Assembly (NCBI GenBank): GCA_030831045.1
Contig: JAURMB010000092.1
Location: 1 to 12,480 of the forward strand
Length of the DNA stretch: 12,480 bases
Direction: 5' to 3'
Origin: Schleiferiaceae bacterium
GTDB lineage: Bacteria; Bacteroidota; Bacteroidia; Flavobacteriales; Schleiferiaceae
Below, piece after piece: positions 1 to 9,047 of the stretch (the stretch's first letter is position 1; the number at the start of each line of letters is the position of its first letter). A program made the translations under genes and the position numbers. The notes beneath the pieces were generated by a model, which saw only the letters and a list, made by a program, of their open reading frames with translations, was not told where the DNA came from and searched no databases.

Positions 1-1139
1 CGCTGACCCACGCCGAGCGCAGCCAAAGCGAGCAGTACTACTCGTTTGTCAACGGCCAGCACACGACCCAGGGCGGAACGCACCAAGGCGCGTTTCGCGA
101 AGCGTTGGTCACCGTGCTTCGCAACCACTTCAACAAGCAGTACGACGCCGCCGACATTCGCCAAAGCGTGATCGGGGCCATCAGCATCAAGGTCATTGAG
201 CCGGTGTTTGAGTCGCAGACCAAGACCAAACTCGGCAGCCAAGACATGGGGCCCGACGGACCGTCGGTGCGCGCGTTTGTGCTGGACTTTTTGAAGACCG
301 AGCTCGACAACTTCCTTCACCGAAATTCCGAGGTGGCCGACGCCATTCAGAAGAAGATTTTGCGGGCCGAGCGCGAGCGCAAAGACCTGGCGGGCATTCA
401 AAAGCTGGCGCGCGAGCGCGCCAAAAAGGCCAACCTGCACAACCGCAAGCTGCGCGACTGCAAAGTGCACTACAACGACATCAAGCACGACCGCCGGCTC
501 GAAACGACGCTGTTCATCACCGAAGGTGATTCCGCTTCGGGGTCCATTACCGCCTCGCGCGACGTGCAAACCCAGGCCGTGTTTAGCCTGAAGGGCAAGC
601 CGCTGAACTGCTACGGATTGACCAAAAAAGTCGTCTACGAAAACGAGGAATTTAACCTGCTTCAGTCCGCCCTAAACATTGAAGATGGCCTTGAGGACCT
701 GCGCTACAACAACGTCGTGATTGCCACCGACGCCGACGTCGACGGCATGCACATCAGGTTGCTCTTGATTACGTTTTTCTTGCAGTTCTTCCCCGAGCTG
801 GTCCAAGAAGGCCACCTGTACATTCTGCAAACTCCATTGTTCCGGGTGCGCAACAAGCAGAAGACGTTTTATTGCTACGACGAGCGCGAAAAGCTCACCG
901 CGATGGAAACCTTGGGCGGAAAACCCGAAATCACGCGGTTCAAGGGCTTGGGCGAAATTTCGCCGGGCGAATTCAAGATGTTCATCGGTTCCGACATTCG
1001 CCTAGAGCCCGTGATGCTGGGCAAAGAACAAATTGAGCAGCTGCTCGAGTTTTACATGGGCAAGAATACCCCCGAGCGCCAGGAGTTCATCATGGACCAC
1101 CTGAAAATTGAAAAAGACGACCCCGCATATGTCGGATGA
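1..1139 (+). CDS. parE: DNA topoisomerase IV subunit B (3' part; 5' end outside window)
   Basis: ATPase and TOPRIM subunit of topoisomerase IV, which with ParC decatenates replicated chromosomes in the cytoplasm. The reading frame is open from base 3, so the N-terminal ATP-binding half lies upstream of the window; about 378 residues are visible. The end of the GHKL/transducer region shows as a QGGTH motif at 69-83. The TOPRIM domain follows, with the catalytic Glu motif EGDSA at 522-536 and the Mg-binding DADVDG at 729-746. A conserved FKGLGE segment lies near 940-957, and the protein ends with the short tail usual for this family. EGDSASGS, instead of the EGDSAGG of most GyrB/ParE, is typical of Bacteroidota ParE as I remember the family. 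The direct overlap with parC, and the non-gyrase type of that partner, support ParE over GyrB. An ATG-like start inside the frame (105, a GTG) is not the real start, because conserved sequence continues upstream of it. Confidence 0.95.
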   Translation, partial: LTHAERSQSEQYYSFVNGQHTTQGGTHQGAFREALVTVLRNHFNKQYDAADIRQSVIGAISIKVIEPVFESQTKTKLGSQDMGPDGPSVRAFVLDFLKTELDNFLHRNSEVADAIQKKILRAERERKDLAGIQKLARERAKKANLHNRKLRDCKVHYNDIKHDRRLETTLFITEGDSASGSITASRDVQTQAVFSLKGKPLNCYGLTKKVVYENEEFNLLQSALNIEDGLEDLRYNNVVIATDADVDGMHIRLLLITFFLQFFPELVQEGHLYILQTPLFRVRNKQKTFYCYDEREKLTAMETLGGKPEITRFKGLGEISPGEFKMFIGSDIRLEPVMLGKEQIEQLLEFYMGKNTPERQEFIMDHLKIEKDDPAYVG

Positions 1140-3849
1140 GGATGCATTGATTCCCGATGAGTCGCTCGAACTGAGCGCGCCGGAGCCCAGCGTTCCCGAC
1201 GGCGAGGTGATTAAACCCGTGGAGTCGCGCGTTCGCGGCATGTACCGCGAGTACTTTTTGGACTACGCCAGCTACGTAATCTTGGAGCGGGCCGTTCCCG
1301 CGCTTGAGGACGGACTTAAGCCGGTGCAGCGCCGCTTAATGCACGCCCTGTACGAGATGGAAGACGGGCGATTCCACAAAGTCGCCAACGTCATCGGGCA
1401 GACCATGAAGTACCACCCGCACGGCGATGCGTCGATTGGCGACGCCCTCGTACAGTTGGGTCAAAAGGATCTGCTCATCGACACCCAAGGTAACTGGGGA
1501 AACATCTATACCGGCGACAGTGCGGCGGCCCCGCGCTACATCGAGGCACGGCTTAGCAAGTTTGCACTCGACGTGGCGTTTTCGCCCAAAATCACGCAGT
1601 ACCAAGCGAGCTACGACGGCCGCGGCAAGGAGCCAATTTTTTTACCGGTTAAGTTTCCGCTGCTGCTCGCCCAAGGGGTCGAGGGGATTGCGGTGGGCTT
1701 GAGTACCAAGATTTTGCCGCACAACTTCAACGAGCTGATCGACGCTTCGGTGGCCCACTTGCGCGGACGAAGCTTTCAGCTGTTCCCTGACTTTCCTACG
1801 GGCGGAATTGCCGACGTGAGCGGCTACCAAGACGGGGAACGGGGCGGACGGGTTCGGGTTCGCGCAAAGATTGAGGTTGAAGACAAAAAAACACTGATAA
1901 TCAGAGAAATACCCTTTGGAACCACTACGACGTCGGTCATCGAGTCGGTGATTAAAGCCAACGACAAGGGGAAAATCAAGATTCGCAAAATCGAAGACAA
2001 TACGGCCGAGTACGTGGAGATTGTGGTCCACTTGCTTCCCGGCGTTTCGCCCGATCAAATGGTGGACGCGCTGTATGCCTTCACGGCCTGCGAGTCGTCG
2101 GTGAGCACCATGGCCTGCGTCATTATTGACGAGAAGCCCGTGTTTATGGGGGTGCGCGAAATGCTCCGCCAATCTACCGATACCACCGTGTCGGTGCTGA
2201 AAGCCGAGCTTGAACTCAAGCTTCACGAGCTCCAAGAGCAGTGGCACTTTGCGAGCCTCGAGAAAATCTTCATTGAGCAGCGCATTTACCGCGACATCGA
2301 AGAGGCCGAAACCTGGGAGGCCGTGATGGAAAACATTCGGGTGGGCTTGGCGCCCCACACCAAGCATTTGCTGCGCGCGGTTACCGACGAAGACATCGTT
2401 CGCCTTACCGAAATCCGAATCAAGCGCATTTCCAAGTTCGATGCCCAGAAGGCCGACGACCAGCTGCGCTCCCTTGAAGGGCAAATTGCTGAAGTCAAGC
2501 ATCATCTTGAAAACCTGATAGATTACGCGGTTGAGTTCTTTAAAAACTTAAAGAAGAAGTACGGAGCCGGCCGCGACCGCAAAACGGAATTGCGCGGCTT
2601 TGAGCAGGTCGTGGCGACCCAGGTGGCCATTGCCAACGCCAAGCTGTACGTGAACCGTACGGAGGGCTTCGTAGGCACCGGCTTGCGCAAAGACGAGTTT
2701 GTCGGGGACTGCGCCGACATCGACGACGTGGTGGTGATTCGCCGCGACGGAACCATGCTGGTGACCAAAGTGGGCGACAAGAAGTTTGTGGGTACCGACA
2801 TCGTGCACGTTTCGGTCTTTAAAAAAGGCGACGAACGCACGATTTACAACGTGATCTACCGAGACGGAGCCCGCGGGGCCTCGTTCGCTAAGCGCTTTCC
2901 GATCAGCGGGGTGACCCGAGACAAGGAATACCCCATCACGCAAGGCACCAAGGGATCTGAAGTGCTTTACCTGAGCGTGAATCCGAACGGAGAGGCCGAG
3001 GTCGTGACCGTGCACTTGCGGGCCATGCCCTCGCTCAAAAAGCTGCGCTTCGACTTTGATTTTACTGAACTCACGGTTCGCGGCCGTGCTGCTCGCGGAA
3101 ACACGGTTACCAAAAATACCGTCAAGCGCATTGAGCTTAAGTCAGAGGGCGTAAGCACGCTTGCGGCTCGGGAGATTTGGTTCGACGAAACGGTGCTCAA
3201 GCTCAACGACCAAGGGCGCGGGCGGTCGCTCGGCCGGTTCCGCGGCGAAGACAAGCTGCTCGAGGTTGACGCCAAAGGCAACTACCGCATTGTGACGCCC
3301 GACTTACTGCTGCACTTTAATGAGGTTCCGTTTTACCTCGAACGCTGGGACGCGCGCCGCGCCCTTGCTGCAGTGTACTTTGACGGAATCAAGGAGCGGC
3401 ACATGGTCAAGCGATTTGAACTCGAACCGCGCGGTGACGGCTGGGAGTGCTTTATTACCGAACACGCAAAGTCGGCCTTGCTGGTCCTAACGGCGGCGGA
3501 CCGGTCGACGGTTTCTATTCGGTTCCGCAAAGTGAAAGGCAAAGAGCGCGACGACGAACAGCTCGTTCTCGAAGAGTTAATCGCCGTCAAGGGCTGGAAG
3601 GCCCTCGGCAACATGCTCCACGCGGGGCCGGTCCTCGGGGTTGCGCTGGTTTCGGCGGAGCGCGACGAACCCGAAGTGGGCGAGGAGCCCGCGGTTGAGG
3701 TTGCCGAAGCGACAGCGGATGCGGTTGAAGCGGGCACTACGGTCGAGTGGTCCGACCTCGCTCAAGCGCCAACGCCCATCGATGGCGCATCCGAACCCGA
3801 AGTCGATTTTGGGACCGAAGACGACGGACAGATTACGCTTAACTTTTAG
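1129..3849 (+). CDS. parC: DNA topoisomerase IV subunit A
   Basis: DNA-cleaving subunit of topoisomerase IV, 906 residues. I chose the ATG at 1129, which gives an 11-nt overlap with parE; the in-frame TTG at 1108 would add seven residues inside parE. Layout: winged-helix breakage-reunion domain from about residue 32, with QRR at 67-69, HPHGD at 96-100 and catalytic Tyr137 in APRYIEARL. Next come the tower and a long coiled coil (about 340-480), then a C-terminal region (about 500-840) in which I see no GyrA box (QRRGGKG), which argues for ParC, not GyrA. The last 66 residues are acidic and low in complexity, ending in GQITLNF. The residue matching E. coli GyrA Ser83 is Ala101. Codons 255-261 contain a local cluster of AT-rich codons (ATA, AGA, ATA). 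Likely cotranscribed with parE. Confidence 0.96.
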   Translation: MSDEDALIPDESLELSAPEPSVPDGEVIKPVESRVRGMYREYFLDYASYVILERAVPALEDGLKPVQRRLMHALYEMEDGRFHKVANVIGQTMKYHPHGDASIGDALVQLGQKDLLIDTQGNWGNIYTGDSAAAPRYIEARLSKFALDVAFSPKITQYQASYDGRGKEPIFLPVKFPLLLAQGVEGIAVGLSTKILPHNFNELIDASVAHLRGRSFQLFPDFPTGGIADVSGYQDGERGGRVRVRAKIEVEDKKTLIIREIPFGTTTTSVIESVIKANDKGKIKIRKIEDNTAEYVEIVVHLLPGVSPDQMVDALYAFTACESSVSTMACVIIDEKPVFMGVREMLRQSTDTTVSVLKAELELKLHELQEQWHFASLEKIFIEQRIYRDIEEAETWEAVMENIRVGLAPHTKHLLRAVTDEDIVRLTEIRIKRISKFDAQKADDQLRSLEGQIAEVKHHLENLIDYAVEFFKNLKKKYGAGRDRKTELRGFEQVVATQVAIANAKLYVNRTEGFVGTGLRKDEFVGDCADIDDVVVIRRDGTMLVTKVGDKKFVGTDIVHVSVFKKGDERTIYNVIYRDGARGASFAKRFPISGVTRDKEYPITQGTKGSEVLYLSVNPNGEAEVVTVHLRAMPSLKKLRFDFDFTELTVRGRAARGNTVTKNTVKRIELKSEGVSTLAAREIWFDETVLKLNDQGRGRSLGRFRGEDKLLEVDAKGNYRIVTPDLLLHFNEVPFYLERWDARRALAAVYFDGIKERHMVKRFELEPRGDGWECFITEHAKSALLVLTAADRSTVSIRFRKVKGKERDDEQLVLEELIAVKGWKALGNMLHAGPVLGVALVSAERDEPEVGEEPAVEVAEATADAVEAGTTVEWSDLAQAPTPIDGASEPEVDFGTEDDGQITLNF
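3649..3846 (+). other. Acidic ParC tail ending in a clamp-binding-like hexapeptide
   Basis: Residues 841-906 of ParC are rich in Glu, Asp, Ala and Pro, look disordered, and follow the last recognisable beta-rich part of the C-terminal domain. The final six residues, QITLNF (3829-3846), match the QxxLxF pattern known for beta-sliding-clamp binding peptides, such as the QVELEF type in DNA polymerase III alpha. The match is seen directly; clamp binding is inferred. Confidence 0.5.
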
Positions 3850-3851
3850 CC

Positions 3852-3911
3852 ATGAAATTACGGAACGTGTTCGTTCTCGGCCTGCTGATGGCCGGGGCGG
3901 TGGCTTGGGCC
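3852..3911 (+). other. Signal peptide of the choice-of-anchor B protein
   Basis: Residues 1-20 have two basic residues near the start (K2, R4), a Leu/Val/Ala/Gly core and an Ala-Trp-Ala cleavage motif before Gln21. This fits Sec export by signal peptidase I, the first step for T9SS cargo. Confidence 0.85.
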
Positions 3912-5507
3912 CAACCGAGTAACGACAGCTTAAATATGCGCCGATTGGCGTGGTACCCCGTCACGCAGTGGGGGCCGTTGGGGGCATCACCGTTTAACAA
4001 CGACATTTGGGGCTACCGCGACACCTCGACCAACGAAGAGTTTGCTCTAGTGGGCAACCGAAACGGAGTTCTCGTGGCCAACGTTACCAATCCAACGTCG
4101 AGCGTGTTTAACGAGCTTTGGGTTCCTGGGGCCAACTCGATTTGGCGCGACATTAAAACGTGGAGCCACTACGCCTATGCAGTGCACGACGTTCCGGCTG
4201 CGGGTTCCGCGTCCAACGGATTGCTCATCATCAACCTGGACAGCATGACCCACAAGTTTGTACGGCTCCCGGTACCGATGGGCGGTGGGGCAACCGATAC
4301 CCTGCGCCGTGCGCACAACCTCTGGATCGACGAAGAAGGAAAACTCTATGCCTTTGGATCAAACGTGGGCGTTGGAGGTGCTGTGATCATTGATGTAGCC
4401 AGCAATCCGTGGAATCCGAGCGTTATCGGTTTGTACAACACCTACTACTTGCACGACGGTTACGCGCGAAACGATACGCTTTTTGGAGCTGCCTTATGGG
4501 AAGATATTCAGGTAATCGGCGTCGCCTTGCCGAGCCAACCGGTGACCTTTGGTCGATTTGCGACCCCCAACAGCTTTGCCCACAACTGCTGGTTGTCTGA
4601 CGATGGCAAGACCCTGTACACCACCGACGAAGTCGCCAACGGTTACGTAGCCGCGTACGACGTTGACGACATTACCAACGTTAACGAGCGGTTTCGCCAC
4701 CGAATCCAGCAGGGTACAGGTGTTATTCCGCACAACGCCCACGTCGACGGTAACCACGTCGTTACTTCCTACTACACGTTTGGCTGCCACGTTCTCGATA
4801 CCGAAGTGCCTGATTTACCGGTGCTTGCCGCTTACTTCGACACGTCTCCGCAGTACAGCGGAACAGGCTACAACGGGGCATGGGGGGCCTACCCGTACCT
4901 TCCTAGCGGACGGGTTCTGGTCAACGATATTGAAACCGGACTTTGGGTGCTCGAGCCCGATTATCCGTCGGTGAGCCGCGCCGAGATTCAGCTCAAGCTT
5001 CGCTTTGGCGGACCAGGCGGCCTAACCAACTACGATTCGGTTATGGCCAACAACTTAGGGCTTGCGCCCTATGTGTACTGGCATCAATCCGGCGACACGC
5101 TTTGGCCGGACGCCAGCGGACACCTTACGATTGCGCAGGTTGGGGCCATTAACGATTCGCTGGTGTGGCCGTCGTTTTCGGGAAACCCGGCGTCAGTAGG
5201 CAAGACGTTGGTCTTGGGCAGCGGCCTGTACCCGTCGGATTCGCTAATCGCGGACTACTACTGGGGCCTCGAAGAGTGGTCCGGAACGTGGCGCGTGGCC
5301 CAGAGCGACGCGGCCTGGTCGCTCTCGCGAAGCGGCTCAGAACACGTGTCGTGGGTGCTCCGCCAGCTGGATGGCCGCGAGGCGCTTCGCGGCACGCTTG
5401 ATGCTGCCGAGTTCACGCTTCGCTACCCGCGTGAGGCCGGGCTCTACCTTTTTGAAGCGACCGACGCCCAAGGCAACCGCCACAGCCTCAAGCTGCTGCG
5501 GCCCTAA
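3852..5507 (+). CDS. Secreted choice-of-anchor B family propeller protein with T9SS-like C-terminus
   Basis: Predicted exported protein of 551 residues, function unknown. The N-terminus has a basic start, a hydrophobic core and an AWA|Q cleavage site after residue 20. Residues about 30-370 look like the LVIVD-type beta-propeller of the 'choice-of-anchor B' family. They carry recurring His-Asn motifs (AHN at 154-156 and 243-245, PHNAH at 293-297), HDGYARND at 201-208, and near 343-366 the block GAWGAYPYLPSGR followed by DIETGLWVLE. Residues about 375-480 match nothing I know. The last ~65 residues resemble a type A T9SS sorting domain (GLYLFEATDAQGN, then KLL near the end), though the usual NP start motif is missing. 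It begins 2 nt after the parC stop, so it may be read from the parE-parC transcript; I see no convincing promoter between them. Its stop codon overlaps that of the convergent gene downstream. Confidence 0.85.
   Translation: MKLRNVFVLGLLMAGAVAWAQPSNDSLNMRRLAWYPVTQWGPLGASPFNNDIWGYRDTSTNEEFALVGNRNGVLVANVTNPTSSVFNELWVPGANSIWRDIKTWSHYAYAVHDVPAAGSASNGLLIINLDSMTHKFVRLPVPMGGGATDTLRRAHNLWIDEEGKLYAFGSNVGVGGAVIIDVASNPWNPSVIGLYNTYYLHDGYARNDTLFGAALWEDIQVIGVALPSQPVTFGRFATPNSFAHNCWLSDDGKTLYTTDEVANGYVAAYDVDDITNVNERFRHRIQQGTGVIPHNAHVDGNHVVTSYYTFGCHVLDTEVPDLPVLAAYFDTSPQYSGTGYNGAWGAYPYLPSGRVLVNDIETGLWVLEPDYPSVSRAEIQLKLRFGGPGGLTNYDSVMANNLGLAPYVYWHQSGDTLWPDASGHLTIAQVGAINDSLVWPSFSGNPASVGKTLVLGSGLYPSDSLIADYYWGLEEWSGTWRVAQSDAAWSLSRSGSEHVSWVLRQLDGREALRGTLDAAEFTLRYPREAGLYLFEATDAQGNRHSLKLLRP
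5304..5504 (+). other. T9SS type A-like C-terminal sorting region
   Basis: Residues about 485-551 form a short beta-rich segment. Its pattern (a G-R-E/D turn, then GLYLFEATDAQGN and a closing KLL near the C-terminus) is that of type IX secretion C-terminal domains, which are removed after crossing the outer membrane. The usual N-P motif at the start of the domain is not visible, so this is a moderate call. Confidence 0.6.
5504..5507. other. Overlapping stop codons of convergent genes
   Basis: The plus-strand gene ends with TAA at 5505-5507 and the minus-strand gene ends with TAG at 5506-5504. The two coding regions share CTAA, leaving no intergenic space. I see no clear stem-loop with a T run on either side, so no intrinsic terminator is called. 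Confidence 0.95.
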
Positions 5508-6214
5508 AAGTTGGGTTTGAGAATGTAGCGGCTGTAAAAGTCGTCGATCGCCTGTATAGCTTCGTCGGCCGTGTCGACGAGCTTGAAGAGCTTGGTGTCT
5601 TCGTGACTGATGAGGGCGTGGTCCTTGAGGGTGGTTTCGATCCAGTCGAGGAGTCCGCTCCAGTACGCGCGGCCGACCAAAACCACCGGAAAGCGCCCAA
5701 TTTTCTTGGTTTGGATGAGGGTAATGGCCTCAAATACCTCGTCGAGGGTGCCAAAACCGCCGGGCATGACCACAAACCCCTGAGAGTACTTGACAAACAT
5801 CACCTTGCGCACAAAAAAGTAGTCGAAGTCGACACTTTTGTCAAGGTCGATGTAGTCGTTGGGCTTCTGCTCGTGCGGAAGCTCAATATTCAAGCCCACC
5901 GACGGGGCGCCGACCGCTTTGGCGCCGCGGTTGGCCGCTTCCATGATGCCGGGGCCGCCGCCGCTGATGATTCCGTAGCCTTTGGCACCCAGTCCTTCGG
6001 CAATGTCTTGGGCCATCTGGTACCAAGCATGGTCTTCGGGCAGTCGGGCCGAACCAAAGATGCTCACGCAGGGTCCGATGCGCGACAGGCGCTCGTAGCC
6101 TTGCACAAATTCGCCCATGATTTTAAAGATGGCCCAGGAGTCGTTGGTACGCACTTCGTTCCAGGACTTGTGCGCAAAGGCGGCTTTGAGGGGTCTTTTT
6201 CCGTTCGTTGCCAT
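5504..6214 (-). CDS. LOG family protein (TIGR00730-type nucleotide 5'-monophosphate phosphoribohydrolase)
   Basis: Rossmann-like protein of 236 residues. The family removes the base from nucleoside 5'-monophosphates; the best known reaction releases free cytokinins from their riboside monophosphates, and in most bacteria the real substrate is unclear. Visible motifs are SIFGSAR (51-57), SGGGPGIMEAANRGA (84-98), and the signature PGGFGTLDE (151-159), which with Arg136-Lys137 forms the usual active site. I chose the ATG at 6214, which leaves 4 nt after the uvrA stop. An ATG at 6226 would add four residues and overlap uvrA by 8 nt; an in-frame extension far into uvrA is a shadow. It is the last gene of the minus-strand row, and its stop overlaps that of the convergent gene. 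The family call is secure; the substrate is not. Confidence 0.92.
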   Translation of the reverse strand: MATNGKRPLKAAFAHKSWNEVRTNDSWAIFKIMGEFVQGYERLSRIGPCVSIFGSARLPEDHAWYQMAQDIAEGLGAKGYGIISGGGPGIMEAANRGAKAVGAPSVGLNIELPHEQKPNDYIDLDKSVDFDYFFVRKVMFVKYSQGFVVMPGGFGTLDEVFEAITLIQTKKIGRFPVVLVGRAYWSGLLDWIETTLKDHALISHEDTKLFKLVDTADEAIQAIDDFYSRYILKPNF

Positions 6215-6218
6215 AGGT

Positions 6219-9038
6219 TTAGGCATTAAGGCGTTGAAGGTAGTCGTTGAGGTAGCGTCCGGTGATGCTGTCGGCGCAAGCGGCCACTTCGGCGGGGGTT
6301 CCCGTGGCGACAATGCGTCCGCCCCCGGATCCGCCGTCGGGCCCGAGGTCGATGAGGTGGTCGGCTTGGTGAATGACGTCGAGGTTGTGCTCAATCACCA
6401 GCACCGTATTGCCCTGGTCGACCAGGCGGTGCAGCCCGTCCATCAATACCTTGACGTCGTCAAAATGCAGCCCGGTGGTGGGCTCGTCGAGCAGGTAAAG
6501 CGTTTGGCCGGTCGAGCGCTTGCTGAGCTCGGTGGCCAACTTGATGCGCTGGGCTTCTCCGCCGCTCAACGTGGTCGCCGACTGGCCGAGGGTAATGTAG
6601 CCGAGGCCAATGCTGTTCAGCGTTTGGAGCACGCGGTTAATGCGCGGAACGGGCTCAAAAAAGTGCATCGCTTCTTCGATGCTCATGTCGAGCACGTCGC
6701 TGATGCTTCGCCCTTTGTAGCGCACCTCAAGTGTTTCGCGGTTGAAGCGGCGACCTTGGCAGCTTTCGCAGGGCACATACACGTCGGGCAAAAAGTTCAT
6801 TTCGATCACGCGCATTCCGCCGCCTTCGCAGGTTTCGCAGCGTCCGCCTTTAACGTTAAACGAAAAACGTCCCGGGGCGTAGCCACGAATTTTGGCTTCG
6901 GGCAGCTCGCTGAACAGCTTGCGGATCTCGTTGAACACGCCGGTGTAGGTGCTCGGATTCGAGCGCGGATTTCGCCCAATCGGACTTTGGTCCACGGCGA
7001 TAATCTTGTCGAGGTGTTCCAGGCCTTCGAGGCGCTCAAAAGGTTCCGGCTTGTCGAGCAAACCCTGGAGCGGACCGGCAATGGCCGGGTGCAACGTTTT
7101 GTTGATTAACGTCGACTTGCCCGATCCCGAAACGCCGGTGACGACCACCAGCTTGCCGAGCGGCAGCTCGAGGTTGACGTTCTGCAGGTTGCGCCCGGTC
7201 GCCCCAAATAGCTTGAGCATGGTGCCCGTGCCGGTGCGGGGCGCGCGGGGTTCGGCGACCCGCAGCTCTCCGCGCAAGTACTTGGCCGTCAGGCTGTCTG
7301 ACGCGAGAAGTTCGGCGTAGTTGCCCTCGGCGACCACGCGTCCGCCGTGCACTCCAGCGCGCGGACCCATATCGACGATGTGGTCGGCGTGGCGCATCAG
7401 CTCTTCGTCGTGCTCCACGACCACCACGCTGTTGCCGAGGTCGCGCAGCCGCTCAAGGCTGCGAATGAGGCGGTCGTTGTCGCGCGGATGAAGTCCGATG
7501 GACGGCTCGTCGAGAATGTAGAGCACGTTGACCAGCTGCGAACCGATTTGGGTCGCCAGGCGAATTCGCTGGGCTTCACCGCCACTCAAGGTGCGCGCCG
7601 AACGGCTGAGGGACAGGTAGCTTAGCCCGACGTCGTTTAAAAAACCAACCCGCGTGGCGAGTTCTTTAAGGATTTCTCCGCCGATGCGCTGCTGGGCGGG
7701 GGGCAGGCTTTGGTGCACCCCCTCGAGCCACTGCGACAGCTCGTGCAGCGGCAAGGCCGCAACCTCAGCGATTGACCTGCCCGAAATGCGAAACATCAGC
7801 GACTCGGGCTTCAGGCGTCCGCCCGAGCATTGGCTGCACATTCCGTCTTCGAGGTAGTCGTCGGCCCAGCGCTGCAGGCTCTTGCTGCCGTCGCGCCCTT
7901 GAGCCTCAATGAACGGTTTCAGTCCTTCGTACTTGATGCTGATTTTGCGCGAAATTCCTGCGGCTTTTTGGGTGTGCGTGAAGTCCTCACTGCAGCCGTG
8001 GATGATCGCGTGGCGGCCTTCTTCGGGCAGATCCTTCCAGGGGGTGTCGAGCGTGTACCCGTAGCGCCAGCCAATGTGCTCCAGCTGCTGAAAAATCCAG
8101 GAGGCCTTGTAGGCCCCGAGCGGAGCGAGGGCGCCGTCGCGCAAACTCAATCGGGCGTTTGCCACCACCTTTTCTAGGGCCAACTCGCGCACCGTTCCGA
8201 GGCCGTCGCAGTGCGGACACGCGCCCTTGGGCGAGTTGAAGCTGAAGGTGTTGGGCTCGGGCTCGGGGTAGGACAACCCGGTGGTCGGACACATCAAGTT
8301 GCGGCTAAAGTGCTTCTGGGATTGGCGTTCCCATTCCACCACGGTGATGCTGCCGTGCCCCAGACGCATGGCTATGGCGATGCTTCGCTTGAGGCGGTCT
8401 TCGTCGTCGGTTCCCGGGCTTAGGCGGTCGACCACCACGTCGATGTCGTGGGTTTTGTAGCGGTCCAGTTTGAGTCCGCGGTCAATGTCAACCCACACGC
8501 CGTCGACGCGGGCCTTGAGGTAGCCTTGCTTGGCGAGTCCCTCAAACAGCTCGCGGTAGTGGCCTTTGCGCGCCCGAACCACCGGGGCCAAGATGGCCAC
8601 GCGCGCCCCGTTGAAGTCGCGAAGCACGCGCTCGAGAATGGCGTCGTCGGTATAGCTCACCATTTCTTCGCCGGTCGCCAGAGAATACGCGGTGGCGGTG
8701 CGGGCATAAAGGAGCCGCAAAAAATCGTAAACCTCGGTCACCGTGCCTACGGTCGAGCGCGGATTTCGGTTGGTCGTTTTTTGCTCGATGGCGACCACGG
8801 GCGAAAGTCCTTCGATGCGGTCGACGTCGGGGCGTTCCATGGTTCCCAAGAACTGACGGGCGTAGCTACTAAACGTTTCCATGTAGCGTCGCTGGCCCTC
8901 GGCAAATAGCGTATCAAACGCTAGCGACGACTTGCCGCTTCCGCTGAGCCCGGTGACGACCACGAGTTTGCGGCGCGGCAGCTCCACGTCGATGTTTTTT
9001 AGGTTGTGGGCACGGGCACCCAAAATGCGCAGGTTCAT
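6219..9038 (-). CDS. uvrA: Excinuclease ABC subunit A
   Basis: Damage-sensing ATPase of nucleotide excision repair; a UvrA dimer loads UvrB at lesions. 939 residues, the normal length. It has two ABC modules: Walker A with Lys36 (GLSGSGKSS) and Lys641 (GVSGSGKST), signatures LSGGEAQR at 484-491 and 824-831, and Walker B LDEP at 509-512 and 850-853. The C-terminal zinc finger is complete (C734, C737, C757, C760), and a further Cys pair is at 401/404. The first zinc module keeps C250, C274 and C277, but the second position of its first pair is Thr253 (CPTTG). The ATG at 9038 is chosen over a TTG directly before it. The gene starts 9 nt after the lytic transglycosylase stop, in the middle of the row. 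I see no SOS (LexA) box, since the space upstream is coding. Confidence 0.98.
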   Translation of the reverse strand: MNLRILGARAHNLKNIDVELPRRKLVVVTGLSGSGKSSLAFDTLFAEGQRRYMETFSSYARQFLGTMERPDVDRIEGLSPVVAIEQKTTNRNPRSTVGTVTEVYDFLRLLYARTATAYSLATGEEMVSYTDDAILERVLRDFNGARVAILAPVVRARKGHYRELFEGLAKQGYLKARVDGVWVDIDRGLKLDRYKTHDIDVVVDRLSPGTDDEDRLKRSIAIAMRLGHGSITVVEWERQSQKHFSRNLMCPTTGLSYPEPEPNTFSFNSPKGACPHCDGLGTVRELALEKVVANARLSLRDGALAPLGAYKASWIFQQLEHIGWRYGYTLDTPWKDLPEEGRHAIIHGCSEDFTHTQKAAGISRKISIKYEGLKPFIEAQGRDGSKSLQRWADDYLEDGMCSQCSGGRLKPESLMFRISGRSIAEVAALPLHELSQWLEGVHQSLPPAQQRIGGEILKELATRVGFLNDVGLSYLSLSRSARTLSGGEAQRIRLATQIGSQLVNVLYILDEPSIGLHPRDNDRLIRSLERLRDLGNSVVVVEHDEELMRHADHIVDMGPRAGVHGGRVVAEGNYAELLASDSLTAKYLRGELRVAEPRAPRTGTGTMLKLFGATGRNLQNVNLELPLGKLVVVTGVSGSGKSTLINKTLHPAIAGPLQGLLDKPEPFERLEGLEHLDKIIAVDQSPIGRNPRSNPSTYTGVFNEIRKLFSELPEAKIRGYAPGRFSFNVKGGRCETCEGGGMRVIEMNFLPDVYVPCESCQGRRFNRETLEVRYKGRSISDVLDMSIEEAMHFFEPVPRINRVLQTLNSIGLGYITLGQSATTLSGGEAQRIKLATELSKRSTGQTLYLLDEPTTGLHFDDVKVLMDGLHRLVDQGNTVLVIEHNLDVIHQADHLIDLGPDGGSGGGRIVATGTPAEVAACADSITGRYLNDYLQRLNA

Positions 9039-9047
9039 CAACTAAGG

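Noticed and set aside
1885..1891. Run of seven A as a possible frameshift or slippage site
   Set aside because: The parC frame is intact and conserved on both sides, and no alternative product would make sense.
1897..1905. Imperfect palindrome around TGATAATCA in parC
   Set aside because: Too short, not symmetrical at the centre, and explained by the conserved coding sequence.
1642..2505. Minus-strand open frame (287 codons) inside parC
   Set aside because: Shadow of the ParC frame; the plus strand encodes conserved topoisomerase sequence throughout.
5480..5560. Possible terminator hairpin at the convergent junction
   Set aside because: Only weak GCTGC/GGC pairing is visible, with no stable stem and no T run on either strand.
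6117..7109. Long plus-strand open frame (330 codons) opposite uvrA
   Set aside because: It lies antisense to conserved UvrA sequence, has no recognisable domain, and long antisense frames are expected in GC-rich coding DNA.
6959..8795. Similar stretches at about 6959-7001 and 8753-8795, and at about 6550 and 7569
   Set aside because: These are the duplicated ABC modules of UvrA (RNPRS and LSGGEAQR blocks), not separate DNA repeats.
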